DNA from: DASUBV01 sp963725175
Lineage (GTDB): Bacteria; Actinomycetota; Actinomycetes; Streptosporangiales; Streptosporangiaceae
Direction of reading: 5' to 3'
Length of the DNA stretch: 64,000 bases
Assembly (NCBI GenBank): GCA_963725175.1
Contig: CAVRXH010000006.1
Location: forward strand, 4,278,001-4,342,000
Shown: in pieces, positions 54,734 through 62,763 of the stretch
How the letters are laid out: every line of letters starts with the position of its first letter
Numbering within the stretch: position 1 is the stretch's first letter
Program-made: the position numbers and the translations under genes
Notes under the pieces: model-generated
What the model saw: the letters and a program-made list of their open reading frames with translations, nothing else
Told to the model about the DNA's origin: nothing
The model's database searches: none

Positions 54734-55899
54734 CCGCATCCGCCTCAGAAGCCGTCAGCCTGCTCAGCGAGATGGTCGCCATCGAGTCGGTCACCCCCTG
54801 GCTGATTCCCACCGGCTCCGGCGAGGGCGCGCTGGCGCGGTTCATCGCCGGGCGGCTGGATGGCACCGGCGCCGAGGTGGAGATCGTCGAGGTCGAGCCG
54901 GGCCGGCCGAACGTGCTGGCCCGGCTGCGGGGGACCGGCGGCGGCCCGACGCTGTGCATCAACGCGCACACCGACACCGTCGGCTTCGCGCACTGGCCGG
55001 ACGAGGCGCTGGTGCCCAGGCTCGACGGTGACCTGCTCTACGGGCTCGGCGCGGCCGACGACAAGTCCGGCGTCGCGGCCGGCATCCTCACCCTGGAGTC
55101 GCTGGCCCGCTCGGGCACCCGGCTGCGGGGCGACCTGCTGGTCGCCTGCGTGGCCGACGAGGAGGGCGTGTCCATCGGCTCGGAGCACCTGGCCCGGCAC
55201 TACCGCGACCTTGGCGGCATCGACGCGGCGATCGTCATCGAGCCGCAGCCGACCGAGGACCTGGTGGTGGAACATCAGGGCTTCGGCTGGATCGACATCA
55301 TCTGCCACGGGGTCGCCGCGCACGGCTGCGTTCCGGAGATCGGCGTGGACGCGATCGCGCACCTGGCCGAGGTGATCACCCGGCTGCACCAGCTGGACAA
55401 CGCCGCGTTCGTGCCGACGGCGTCGCGGATGAGCGGGCGGACGGTGTTCCACACCGGCACCATCTCCGGTGGCACCGATTACGCCACCTATCCCAGCGTG
55501 GCCACCCTCGGCATCGAGATCGGCACCCAGCCGGGCGAGCACCTGAGCGACCGGGTGGCCGAGATCGAGGCGATCTTCGCCGAGATCGCCCGGCAGGAGC
55601 CCGGCTTCCGCGGCGAGGTGGCGGTCCGCCTGGACCGCGATCCGTTCCAGGCGGAGGGTCACGAGGCGCTGCAGGAGACGGTGGCCGCCGCCATGACGGA
55701 CGTGCTCGGCCACCCGCCGACGGTCACCGGCATGAACGGCTGGACGGACGCGGCCCTGATGCAGGCGGCCGGCATCCCCACCGTGCTGATCGGGGCCACC
55801 GGGGGGAACTTCCACACCGCGGGCGAGTGGGTGTCGGTCACCGAGTTCGTCAAGCTGTGCGCGATCGTGGAGCGGGCGGCGGTGAGCTTCCTTGGCTGA
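54730..55899 (+). CDS. M20-family metallopeptidase/deacylase (ArgE/DapE type)
   Basis: A 389-residue M20 enzyme: LCINAHTDTVGF carries the first metal His and Asp, YGLGAADDKSGVAAGILTLESL the bridging Asp, VACVADEEGVSIGSEHL the catalytic Glu pair, WIDIICHGVAAHGCVPEIGVDAI the dimerisation-domain His, and GGNFHTAGEWV the last metal His. Members remove acyl groups from amino acids or cut dipeptides. AAGGAG precedes the ATG, which overlaps the ATPase stop, so it is the hydrolase of this importer operon and likely acts on the imported compound. Confidence 0.92.
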   Translation: MTASASEAVSLLSEMVAIESVTPWLIPTGSGEGALARFIAGRLDGTGAEVEIVEVEPGRPNVLARLRGTGGGPTLCINAHTDTVGFAHWPDEALVPRLDGDLLYGLGAADDKSGVAAGILTLESLARSGTRLRGDLLVACVADEEGVSIGSEHLARHYRDLGGIDAAIVIEPQPTEDLVVEHQGFGWIDIICHGVAAHGCVPEIGVDAIAHLAEVITRLHQLDNAAFVPTASRMSGRTVFHTGTISGGTDYATYPSVATLGIEIGTQPGEHLSDRVAEIEAIFAEIARQEPGFRGEVAVRLDRDPFQAEGHEALQETVAAAMTDVLGHPPTVTGMNGWTDAALMQAAGIPTVLIGATGGNFHTAGEWVSVTEFVKLCAIVERAAVSFLG

Positions 55900-56104
55900 G
55901 AACGTGGCGGCTGAGGACCTGGCGGCGGCGCCCGGTCGGCGGCCCGACCGGGCCAGGGCCGCGAGCGAGCTGGATGACGCGCTCCATTACCTGCGCCGGG
56001 GCTGCGTGCCCTGCGCGGACCGGCACTTCGAGCTGGCGCTACGGCACGGCGCGACGCAGGCCCAGATTGAGGCGGTGCGGGCCGCGCACGCCGCGGCGTC
56101 CTGA
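55892..56104 (+). CDS. Small AhpD/carboxymuconolactone-decarboxylase-like protein
   Basis: A 70-residue protein whose core CVPCADRHFELALRHGATQAQIEAV has the CxxCxxxH pattern and following helix of AhpD-like domains, here reduced to the active-site helices. Full AhpD proteins are thiol peroxidase partners of ~110-170 residues; carboxymuconolactone decarboxylases use the same fold. TTG 55892, eight bases inside the peptidase gene, has GGTGAG upstream; GTG 55904 is an alternative. It ends the importer operon. The function of so short a version is unknown. Confidence 0.6.
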   Translation: MAENVAAEDLAAAPGRRPDRARAASELDDALHYLRRGCVPCADRHFELALRHGATQAQIEAVRAAHAAAS

Positions 56105-56138
56105 CACAGTTCGCTGGCGCCGTGCCCTGGCGGGGCGG

Positions 56139-56594
56139 CTAGCTGCCGCCGATGCCGAACGCGGTGAGCAGCACGGCGATCATGGTGCCCGCCGCGAAGA
56201 TCCCGTGGGTCACCACGACGGCCACGGGGAAGTGCCGTTCCGGTGGCACCGGGGCGTAGCCCGCCCGTCCCGCCGTGCCGCGGCCGGCCAGCGCCAGGCC
56301 CGCGGAGCGCCGGACGCCCAGCCAGCGCGCCGCCATGACCAGGCCGAGGACGGCCGCGCAGCCCAGGATCGCCGCCGCCAGCCAGGCCAGCCTCTCGTCG
56401 TCGGCCAGCAAGTAGGTCGACCACACGCCCAGGCCGCCGATGGCCAGCAGGGCATGGCTGCCGATGACCGGCACCGGGAGCCTGGTGGCGGCGGAGCCCT
56501 GGAAGTCCCTGTCGTACTCGATCAGCCAGACCGCCAGCAGGTACAGTCCCGCACCCGCCGTAGCCAGCCAGGTGATAAGAGCGACAATTGCCAT
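56139..56594 (-). CDS. Four-helix membrane protein, unknown function
   Basis: A 151-residue protein with about four hydrophobic helices (ALITWLATAGAGLYLLAVWLI, HALLAIGGLGVWSTYLL, LAWLAAAILGCAAVLGLVMAA, VAVVVTHGIFAAGTMIAVLL). The acidic YDRDFQG loop and His residues in helices 2 and 4 recall small actinobacterial membrane proteins without known role. ATG 56594 is taken. It is convergent with the AhpD-like gene and divergent from the patatin gene. Confidence 0.7.
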   Translation of the reverse strand: MAIVALITWLATAGAGLYLLAVWLIEYDRDFQGSAATRLPVPVIGSHALLAIGGLGVWSTYLLADDERLAWLAAAILGCAAVLGLVMAARWLGVRRSAGLALAGRGTAGRAGYAPVPPERHFPVAVVVTHGIFAAGTMIAVLLTAFGIGGS

Positions 56595-56736
56595 AATCTA
56601 CCCCCGATACCGTTTCATGCTACGTCGCGTGAACTGCGTATTTCCTGCTAACACGGTCGCGGAGGGCCCCCGGTTCGACCGGGCGGCCGGTCGGCGGTTC
56701 CCGGCTGGCCGGGGGCGCGCGTGCCAGAATGCGCAC

Positions 56737-57603
56737 ATGCGGTCCGAGGTCGAGCGGTCAGTCGAGCGGTCAGCGGATGGCTCGCGAGTGGCGTTCGTGC
56801 TTGGCGGCGGCGGCGTGCTCGGCGCGACCCAGGTGGGCATGCTGCGGGCACTGCTGGAGTCCGGCCGGGTGCCGTCCCTGGTGGTCGGCACCAGCGTCGG
56901 CGCGCTGAACGGGGCGGCCATCGCCGCCGACCCCACGCCGGCCGGCGCGGACGTGCTGGCCAGCTTGTGGAGCTCGCTGTCGGACTCAGGGATCTTCGCC
57001 GGGTCGCTGTTCGCCAGGGCCAGCACGCTGGCCAAGCACCGGACCCACCTGCACCCCAGCGAGCCGCTGCGTGACCTGCTCACGGCGAGCCTGCCGAAGA
57101 CGTTTGAGGACCTGGCGGTGCCGTTCCAGTGCGTCGCGGCGTGCATCGAGCGGGCGGCGGCGCACTGGTTCAGCTCGGGCCCGGTCGCCGACGCGGTACT
57201 CGCCTCCTGCGCGGTGCCCGGCCTGCTGCCGCCTGCCGAGATCGCCGGCGAGCATTTCCTCGATGGCGGCCTGGTGCACTCCATCCCGGTGGGCCGGGCG
57301 CTGGCGCTCGGCGCCACCGAGATCTACGTACTGCACGTGGGCCGCATCGAGCGGCCGCTGACGCCGCCGCGCACGCCCTGGGACGTCGGCCTGGTCTCGT
57401 TCGAGATCGTCCGCAGGCACCGGTTCGTGGAGGAGATGGCCAGCCTGCCGGATACCGTCCGGGCGCACGTGCTGCCCAGCGGGGACGACAACGCGCCGCT
57501 GGTGTCGCTGCGCTACCGCAGCTCGGCGGACGTGGCGGCGCGGATCGAGAACGGTTACGCGGCCACCGCCGCTTACCTGGCCAGCCTGCCGGGTCCCGGG
57601 TGA
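56737..57603 (+). CDS. Patatin-like phospholipase
   Basis: A 288-residue patatin-family serine hydrolase: oxyanion-hole loop GGGGVLG at residues 23-29, nucleophile elbow GTSVG at 51-55, and the dyad aspartate in HFLDGGLVHSIP. It would hydrolyse acyl chains from phospholipids or related lipids. The stop overlaps the GTG of a PlsC-like acyltransferase (GTGA), coupling deacylation with reacylation. No signal peptide is seen. Confidence 0.9.
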   Translation: MRSEVERSVERSADGSRVAFVLGGGGVLGATQVGMLRALLESGRVPSLVVGTSVGALNGAAIAADPTPAGADVLASLWSSLSDSGIFAGSLFARASTLAKHRTHLHPSEPLRDLLTASLPKTFEDLAVPFQCVAACIERAAAHWFSSGPVADAVLASCAVPGLLPPAEIAGEHFLDGGLVHSIPVGRALALGATEIYVLHVGRIERPLTPPRTPWDVGLVSFEIVRRHRFVEEMASLPDTVRAHVLPSGDDNAPLVSLRYRSSADVAARIENGYAATAAYLASLPGPG

Positions 57604-58757
57604 AGCCGCCTCCGGTGCCGCTGCGGCGGGCCGTCATCGACCCGCTGTGGCTGCCCATCGCGGTCGTGGTGGCCTCGGCGCTGCTGGCTGCCGCCCTCGC
57701 CGGGGCGCTTGGCTGGCTGTTCACCCGCCGTGGCCGGGTCACCAGGCTGGCGCTGTTCGGCGCGCTTTACGTGCTGCTCGACGCGGCGCTGATGCTGGCC
57801 TGCCTGGTGCTGTGGCTGCGCACGCCGGTGCCAGGCTGGCGGGATGCCGAGCGGTGGCAGGACGCGCACACCACGCTGCTGCGCTGGGTGCTGTCGTCGC
57901 TGCGGGCCGCGGCGGGACCGCTGCTTGGCTTCGCCGTCGCGGTCGAGGAACCGCCCGGCAGCGCCAGGATCGCCGGCGGCCCGGTCCTGGTGCTGGCCAG
58001 GCACGCCGGCCCCGGAGACTCCTTCACCCTGGTGGAGCTCCTGCTGACCAGGTACCGGCGGCGGCCGCGGATCGTGCTGAAGGAGTCGCTGCGCTGGGAC
58101 CCGGGCCTGGATGTCATCCTGACCCGGCTGCCGTCCTGTTTCGTGCCCGCCCGGGTGCCCGCGGACCTGCCCGATCAGCTCGCCAGGCTGTCCGCCTCGC
58201 TGCACGGCAGGGACGCCATGCTGATCTTCCCCGAGGGCGGGCACTGGACGCCCAGGCGGCACCACCGGGCGCTGGCCAGGCTGCGCCGCGCCCGCAAGAT
58301 CCAGGCCGCCGCCGACGCGGCGGAGAACCCGAACGTGCTGCCGCCGCGGCCGGCCGGCGTGCTGGCCATCCTGGCTGCCCGGCCCGACCTGGATGTCATG
58401 GTGGTCGCGCACACCGGGCTTGATGAGCTGGTCAGCGCGGCGCAGGTGTGGCGGGCGCTGCCGGTCACCGGCAGGCCGATGCGGGTGCGCTGGTGGCACG
58501 AGCCGGCCGGGAGCATGCCGGACGGGGCGGAGCAGCGTTACGAGTGGCTCCGGTTGCAGTGGGCGCTGGTGGACTCCTGGGTCGGCGCGCGGAAGGCAGC
58601 CACGGTCGCCGAGCCCGAGTCCGCTGTCATCGAGTCCGCTGTCATCGAGTCCGCTGTCATCGAGTCCGCTGTCATCGAGTCCGCTGTCATCGAGCCCGCC
58701 GGAATCGACCCCATCGGAGGTCAGGACGCCGACCCGATCGTCGGCTCGCCCGGCTAG
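57600..58757 (+). CDS. PlsC-like membrane acyltransferase with pentapeptide repeat tail
   Basis: A 385-residue protein: two hydrophobic helices (LPIAVVVASALLAAALAGALGW, LFGALYVLLDAALMLACLVLWL), then an acyltransferase domain with LARHAGPGDS (the H-x4-D motif), PRIVLKESLRWDPG and IFPEGGHWTPRRHH (the FPEG substrate block). It likely transfers an acyl chain to a lysophospholipid or other acceptor at the membrane. The C-terminal tail has five exact ESAVI repeats, absent from the family core. GTGA overlap with the patatin gene suggests lipid remodelling as a pair. Confidence 0.85.
   Translation: MKPPPVPLRRAVIDPLWLPIAVVVASALLAAALAGALGWLFTRRGRVTRLALFGALYVLLDAALMLACLVLWLRTPVPGWRDAERWQDAHTTLLRWVLSSLRAAAGPLLGFAVAVEEPPGSARIAGGPVLVLARHAGPGDSFTLVELLLTRYRRRPRIVLKESLRWDPGLDVILTRLPSCFVPARVPADLPDQLARLSASLHGRDAMLIFPEGGHWTPRRHHRALARLRRARKIQAAADAAENPNVLPPRPAGVLAILAARPDLDVMVVAHTGLDELVSAAQVWRALPVTGRPMRVRWWHEPAGSMPDGAEQRYEWLRLQWALVDSWVGARKAATVAEPESAVIESAVIESAVIESAVIESAVIEPAGIDPIGGQDADPIVGSPG
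58617..58691 (+). repeat. Five exact 15-bp tandem repeats in the acyltransferase tail
   Basis: Unit GAGTCCGCTGTCATC, five identical copies, coding ESAVI each time, preceded and followed by degenerate units (EPESA, EPAGI). Since 15 is a multiple of three, copy changes alter tail length without frameshift. Exact identity at the DNA level points to recent expansion. Confidence 0.9.
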
Positions 58758-58840
58758 CCGCCCGCCGCCGTTTACCCGGCCGCGCCGATGGTACCTAGGG
58801 GCCAGCTTCGCGAGAGTGAAGCGGCCTAACGGAGGTCAAG

Positions 58841-59041
58841 ATGCGGCTCATCCTGAGCGTGATCATAGTTATCTGGCTGATCATCGGCGCCATCGCCGGC
58901 GGGCAGCGGCACTACTACTCGCACTCGAACGCGAACTGCGCGAAGGCCGGCACCATCGCGGTCACCGTGCTGGCCGGCCCGCTGAACTACTTCGGCGCTA
59001 ACCCCAAGGTCACCTGCCAGCTACCCAAGCCGAGCAAGTAA
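58841..59041 (+). CDS. Small membrane protein, unknown function
   Basis: A 66-residue protein: an N-terminal membrane helix (LILSVIIVIWLIIGAIAGG), then a basic/polar segment with two cysteines (NANCAKAG, KVTCQLP) and a weakly hydrophobic helix between them. ATG after GGAGGT. Such short proteins are common in actinobacteria without known role. Its last 21 bases overlap the end of the convergent gene. Confidence 0.75.
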   Translation: MRLILSVIIVIWLIIGAIAGGQRHYYSHSNANCAKAGTIAVTVLAGPLNYFGANPKVTCQLPKPSK

Positions 59042-59464
59042 CTGCCGGAAAGCAGGGGTCAAGCAGGCAAGCAGCCGGGTATCCGGCGATAACGGCCGGC
59101 CGCCGCGTTCTGGCGGCCGGCAGGCCGTCGCCGACGCGGCATGCGACGGCCGCGCGCCGACCGCCTCGTCCCCAGCGGATTCCGGGCCAGCCGATTCTGG
59201 GCCAGCCGATTCCGAGCCGGGCGGGGCGCCCTGGGCCGGCACCGTCCTGGCTTCTGGCGGGACGGCATCGCGGGTCGGCATCACCGACCGGCCCGTCCCC
59301 TGGAACACACCCCCGGCCACCGACCTGGGCGCGCCGCGTACCTGGCGCACCTGCGGATGACGGTTAGCCCAGAAGACCGCGACGACCCAGCCGAAGAGCG
59401 CCACCGCGACCGGGACGACGATCAGGAAGTAGTCCCCGCCTGGCAGGTTCGTTCCTGTGCGCAC
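59021..59464 (-). CDS. Single-pass membrane protein with repeat tail
   Basis: A 147-residue protein: one membrane helix near the N-terminus (YFLIVVPVAVALFGWVVAVFW), followed by a long hydrophilic, Pro/Ala-rich tail with three ESAG-type pentapeptides (SESAGPESAGPESAGD) from a 15-bp repeat near 59177-59216. GTG 59464 has GGGGAGG nine bases upstream. No family is recognised; the tail is likely disordered. Confidence 0.6.
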   Translation of the reverse strand: MRTGTNLPGGDYFLIVVPVAVALFGWVVAVFWANRHPQVRQVRGAPRSVAGGVFQGTGRSVMPTRDAVPPEARTVPAQGAPPGSESAGPESAGPESAGDEAVGARPSHAASATACRPPERGGRPLSPDTRLLACLTPAFRQLLARLG

Positions 59465-59483
59465 CAGCGCTCACCTCCCCCCA

Positions 59484-59542
59484 TGTACTGGTCATACCCG
59501 GCCTCGGCCCGCTAACCGGGCCTGCCGGGTATGACCAGTACA
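59484..59542 (-). terminator. Large 18-bp inverted repeat, probable terminator
   Basis: TGTACTGGTCATACCCGG (59484-59501) and its exact complement (59525-59542) enclose a 23-base loop that itself holds a GGCCCG/CGGGCC stem. It lies downstream of the leftward DUF6069-like gene and upstream of the next leftward gene, so transcription termination or a processing hairpin is likely; a cruciform operator is also possible. Confidence 0.6.
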
Positions 59543-59565
59543 GGAGATTTGCGCGCTACCGGCCG

Positions 59566-60105
59566 CTACAAGTCGGTGCTGCTGGGCACCGAGTCGGCGG
59601 CGATATAGCCGCCGCTGCCGCCGGCGCCGCCCGTGCGGACGGACCTGACCGCCACGCTGCTGATCAGCGAGCCGATCGCGATGCCGATGACCAGGTCGAC
59701 GACGGACGTGGCGAACTTGGCCGACAGCGGCGCCGAGGTGCGGAACGGGAAGACCACCATGAGCAGCGTGGCCAGCCCGACGATCCAGCCGAAGAAGGCG
59801 AGCGGCCGGGGCGTGCTGAGCAGCAGCAGGTAGATAAGCCCGGTCGCGGCCAGCGCGGCCACCGCCGCGACCAGGGCCATCGCCGTGGTGTGCGCGTCTC
59901 CGTAGGCGCCGTCCCGGCGCGGGGCGAGCACCGGGATGTCGAAAAGCCAGCGGCAGACCAGGATGCCGGCCAGCGCGATCAGGCCCGCGACGACCGCGGT
60001 CGCCACGCCGCCCGACCAGAGCCTGCCCGCATCCACGGCCACGCCCGGGCCACGCCCGCGCCTGCGCGGCTGTGGCGGCGTCATCGGCGTTGTCATGGTG
60101 TCCAC
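59566..60105 (-). CDS. DUF6069-type membrane protein
   Basis: A 179-residue protein with four hydrophobic helices (TAVVAGLIALAGILVC, TAMALVAAVAALAATGLIYLLLL, LAFFGWIVGLATLLMVVFPF, SVVDLVIGIAIGSLISSVA) and a basic N-terminus. Its pattern, with an Asp-His pair before helix 2 and a Pro-Phe end to helix 3, matches the actinobacterial DUF6069 family of unknown function. The start is ATG 60105 or a later ATG at about 60093. Confidence 0.7.
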   Translation of the reverse strand: MDTMTTPMTPPQPRRRGRGPGVAVDAGRLWSGGVATAVVAGLIALAGILVCRWLFDIPVLAPRRDGAYGDAHTTAMALVAAVAALAATGLIYLLLLSTPRPLAFFGWIVGLATLLMVVFPFRTSAPLSAKFATSVVDLVIGIAIGSLISSVAVRSVRTGGAGGSGGYIAADSVPSSTDL

Positions 60106-60230
60106 CTGCTTATCTCTGTCGGGGAACGCGAGACTCGTTCGGCTGTCTCAGGTATCCCCGGTGCCGCGAGGCAAACACGGGCCGGCGGCGCCACCGGGGT
60201 GACGCGGCCGCCCGGCGCTACAGTGCGGAG

Positions 60231-60719
60231 GTGACCGATAGCCCGCAGCCGCTGCCGCGCGAGCTGCACCGCGCCTACCTATCCGAGCTTGACCAGGGCC
60301 AGCGCTCCGCGCTGCTGAGCTGGCTGGCCTTCACCACCACCTTCGGCGGGGTGCGCGGGCTCACCTGGAGCATCCGCGCGGGCAAGGGGCCGTTCCGCAA
60401 CCTCAGCGTGGGCGGGGAGCACCTGCACCACTACATGTGGGGCATCGCGCTGCTCGCCGGGGTCGGCGCGGTCGCCGTGCGCGGCGAGGACCGGCACCGC
60501 AGGCACCCGGCGCTGGCGGTCAGCTACGGCAGCGGGCTCGCGCTCATCGTGGATGAGTTCGCGCTGCTGCTTGACCTCAAGGACGTCTACTGGGCCAAGC
60601 AGGGCCGGGTCTCTGTCGACCTCGGCGTGGGCGGCATCGCGGCGGCGGGCAGCTACTTCGCGGCGCTGCCCGTGCTGCGCCGGGTCCGCCGCGACCGGCT
60701 GGCAGCCAAGGGCCGCTGA
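60231..60719 (+). CDS. Conserved membrane protein, unknown function
   Basis: A 162-residue protein with about three to four hydrophobic segments (LLSWLAFTTTFGGVRGLTW, MWGIALLAGVGAVAV, ALAVSYGSGLALIVDEFALLL, VGGIAAAGSYFAALPVL) and the conserved-looking GGEHLHHYMWG and DEFALLLDLKDVYW. I know the type as an integral membrane protein common in actinomycetes, with no role assigned. GTG 60231 follows GCGGAG. Convergent with ung. Confidence 0.7.
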   Translation: MTDSPQPLPRELHRAYLSELDQGQRSALLSWLAFTTTFGGVRGLTWSIRAGKGPFRNLSVGGEHLHHYMWGIALLAGVGAVAVRGEDRHRRHPALAVSYGSGLALIVDEFALLLDLKDVYWAKQGRVSVDLGVGGIAAAGSYFAALPVLRRVRRDRLAAKGR

Positions 60720-60733
60720 CCCGGTCAGTGCCG

Positions 60734-61411
60734 CTAGGGCAGCTTCCAGTCGAACGGCTCGCCGCCCTGCTCGGCCAGCAGCGCGCTGGCCCTGCTGAAC
60801 GGCCGCGACCCGAAGAAGCCGCGGTCGGCGGAGTTGGGGCTGGGGTGCGCCGACTCGATGACAGGGACGTCGCCGAGCAGCGGGGCCAGGTTCCGCGCGT
60901 CGCGGCCCCACAAGATGGCCACCAGCGGGCCGCCGCGCGCCGCGAGCGCCCTGATGGCCTGCTCGGTGACCTCCTCCCAGCCCTTGCCCCGGTGCGAGGC
61001 GATGTTGCCGGGCTGCACGGTGAGCACCCTGTTCAGCAGCAGCACGCCGCGCTCGGCCCACGGGCTGAGGTCGCCGGTGGACGGCCGCGGGTACCCCAGG
61101 TCGTCTGAGTACTCCCGGAAGATGTTGGCCAGGCTGGCCGGGACGCGGCGCACGTCCGGCGCGACCGAGAAGCTGAGGCCGACCGGGTGACCGGGCGTGG
61201 GGTACGGGTCCTGGCCGACGAGCAGCACCCGCACGTCGGCCATCGGCAGCCGGAACGCGCGCAGCACGTTCTCCCCGGCGGGCAGGTAGCCGCGCCCGGC
61301 GGCGATCTCCGCGCGGAGGAATTCCCCCATCGCGGCGATCCGCCCGGCGACGGGTTCCAGGGCATCCGCCCAGTCAGGGGCGATGAGCTCAGTGAGCGGG
61401 CGGGCAGCCAT
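60734..61411 (-). CDS. ung: Uracil-DNA glycosylase, family 1
   Basis: A 225-residue family-1 UDG: the water-activating loop VGQDPYPTPGHPVGLSFS at residues 65-82, the uracil-binding LLLNRVLTVQPG, and the DNA-intercalating loop ESAHPSPNSADRGFFG. It removes uracil from DNA to begin base excision repair. ATG 61411 is chosen; an in-frame TTG nine bases earlier is less likely. The gene stands alone between a membrane protein and a secreted protein. Confidence 0.96.
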   Translation of the reverse strand: MAARPLTELIAPDWADALEPVAGRIAAMGEFLRAEIAAGRGYLPAGENVLRAFRLPMADVRVLLVGQDPYPTPGHPVGLSFSVAPDVRRVPASLANIFREYSDDLGYPRPSTGDLSPWAERGVLLLNRVLTVQPGNIASHRGKGWEEVTEQAIRALAARGGPLVAILWGRDARNLAPLLGDVPVIESAHPSPNSADRGFFGSRPFSRASALLAEQGGEPFDWKLP

Positions 61412-61479
61412 GACAGCCAACTGTAAGGGAATGTTCTCTTATCCGGGCGGGGCCGGTGCCGGCGTGCCAGGATTCCACC

Positions 61480-62629
61480 GTGCTGAGGCGATCGAGCAGT
61501 CATGACGGATATCGGCCCGCGCTGGCGGCGCTCGCCAGGATCACGGTGCTGGCCTGCGGTGCGGGCACCATCGTCGGCATCGCGGGGGTGAGCCACGCCG
61601 CGGAGATAACTCCCGCGGCGGGCCCGCGAGCGGTGCAGCCGGGTGCGAGCGTCCCCCGCAGACGGCCGCCGGCGCGGTGGCCGGGACAACCGTGCCAGGC
61701 GCGCCGGGCTGCCCGATGTTCCCGGCGGACAACGTGTGGAACACCGACATTTCCAAGCTCCCGGTGAACCCCCGCAGCGCCGCAGTGGCTGAAGAGCATG
61801 GACGCCGCGCACACCTATCTGCACCCCGACTTCGGGCCGAATACCGGCGGCTATCCGTACGGGATCCCGTTCAAGGTGGTGACCAGCGCGCACCAGCTGG
61901 TGCACGATCAAGTTCGCCTACGCCGGGCAGAGCAATAAGGGTCCTTACCCGTTCGGCTCCGATACGCCCATCGAGGGCGGCAAGCACGCAGGCGGCGACC
62001 GGCACGCCATCATGGTCAACTCCCAGACGTGCACGCTCTACGAGCTGTGGGACGCCAGGTACTCCAGCCACCCCACGGCCGGCTCTGGCGCGATCTGGAA
62101 GCTGACCTCCAACGCGCTGCGGCCGGCTGGCTGGACCTCCGCCGACGCGGCCGGGCTGCCCATCCTGCCCGGCCTGCTCGACTTCAGCCAGGTGCAGGCG
62201 GCCGTCAAGGCGGGCCGCCCGATTACCCACGCGATCCGGTTCACCGCACAGAAGACCGCGTCCTCCTACCTGTGGCCGGCCAGGCACCAGGCGGGCTCGG
62301 GGTCCAGCAGGACCCTGCCGCCGATGGGCGCGCGGTTCCGGCTCAAGGCCGGCTTCTCGGTGGCGAGGTTCTGTGACAGCGCCACGACCAAGTACTGCAA
62401 GGACGCCAAGGCGATCCTGGTGGAGATGCAGCACTACGGCCTGATCCTCGCGGACAACGGCAGCAACTGGTACTTCCAGGGCAGCGCCTACCCGCAGTGG
62501 CCGAACGGCCTGATCGAGCTGCTCAAGCGCATCCCGGCACGGTCCTTCCAGGCGGTCAGCGAGTCCTGCCTGCGGGTGCACCGCGACTCCGGCGAGGCCA
62601 AGGCCAGCCCCGGCTGCCCGATCGGATAG
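61480..62629 (+). pseudogene. Secreted protein of unknown function, three frameshifts
   Basis: The pieces form one secreted protein of about 380 residues: a signal peptide (ALAALARITVLACGAGTIVGIAGVSHA), then GCPMFPADNVWNTDISKLPV, DAAHTYLHPDFGPNTGGYPYGIPF, FAYAGQSNKGPYPF, GGDRHAIMVN and YELWDAR to the end. I recognise this as a widespread bacterial family of unknown function. Frame changes lie near 61650-61690, 61785 (GCGCCGCAG) and 61908 (one extra G in GTGCACGATC). Each segment between is well conserved. GTG 61480 has only AGGA upstream. Either a recent pseudogene or assembly indels. Confidence 0.65.
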
Positions 62630-62763
62630 CCGCCCGCTACCTTTGGTGATGGCCGATACCGGGTCACGGGCAGTCGGGCCAACCCGAAGTCCTGTCCTGA
62701 CCGGCGCGATGGCGTGTCCTGCCGCGACGGCGCACCATCGATATCCCGGAGGTTTCTGCTGCC

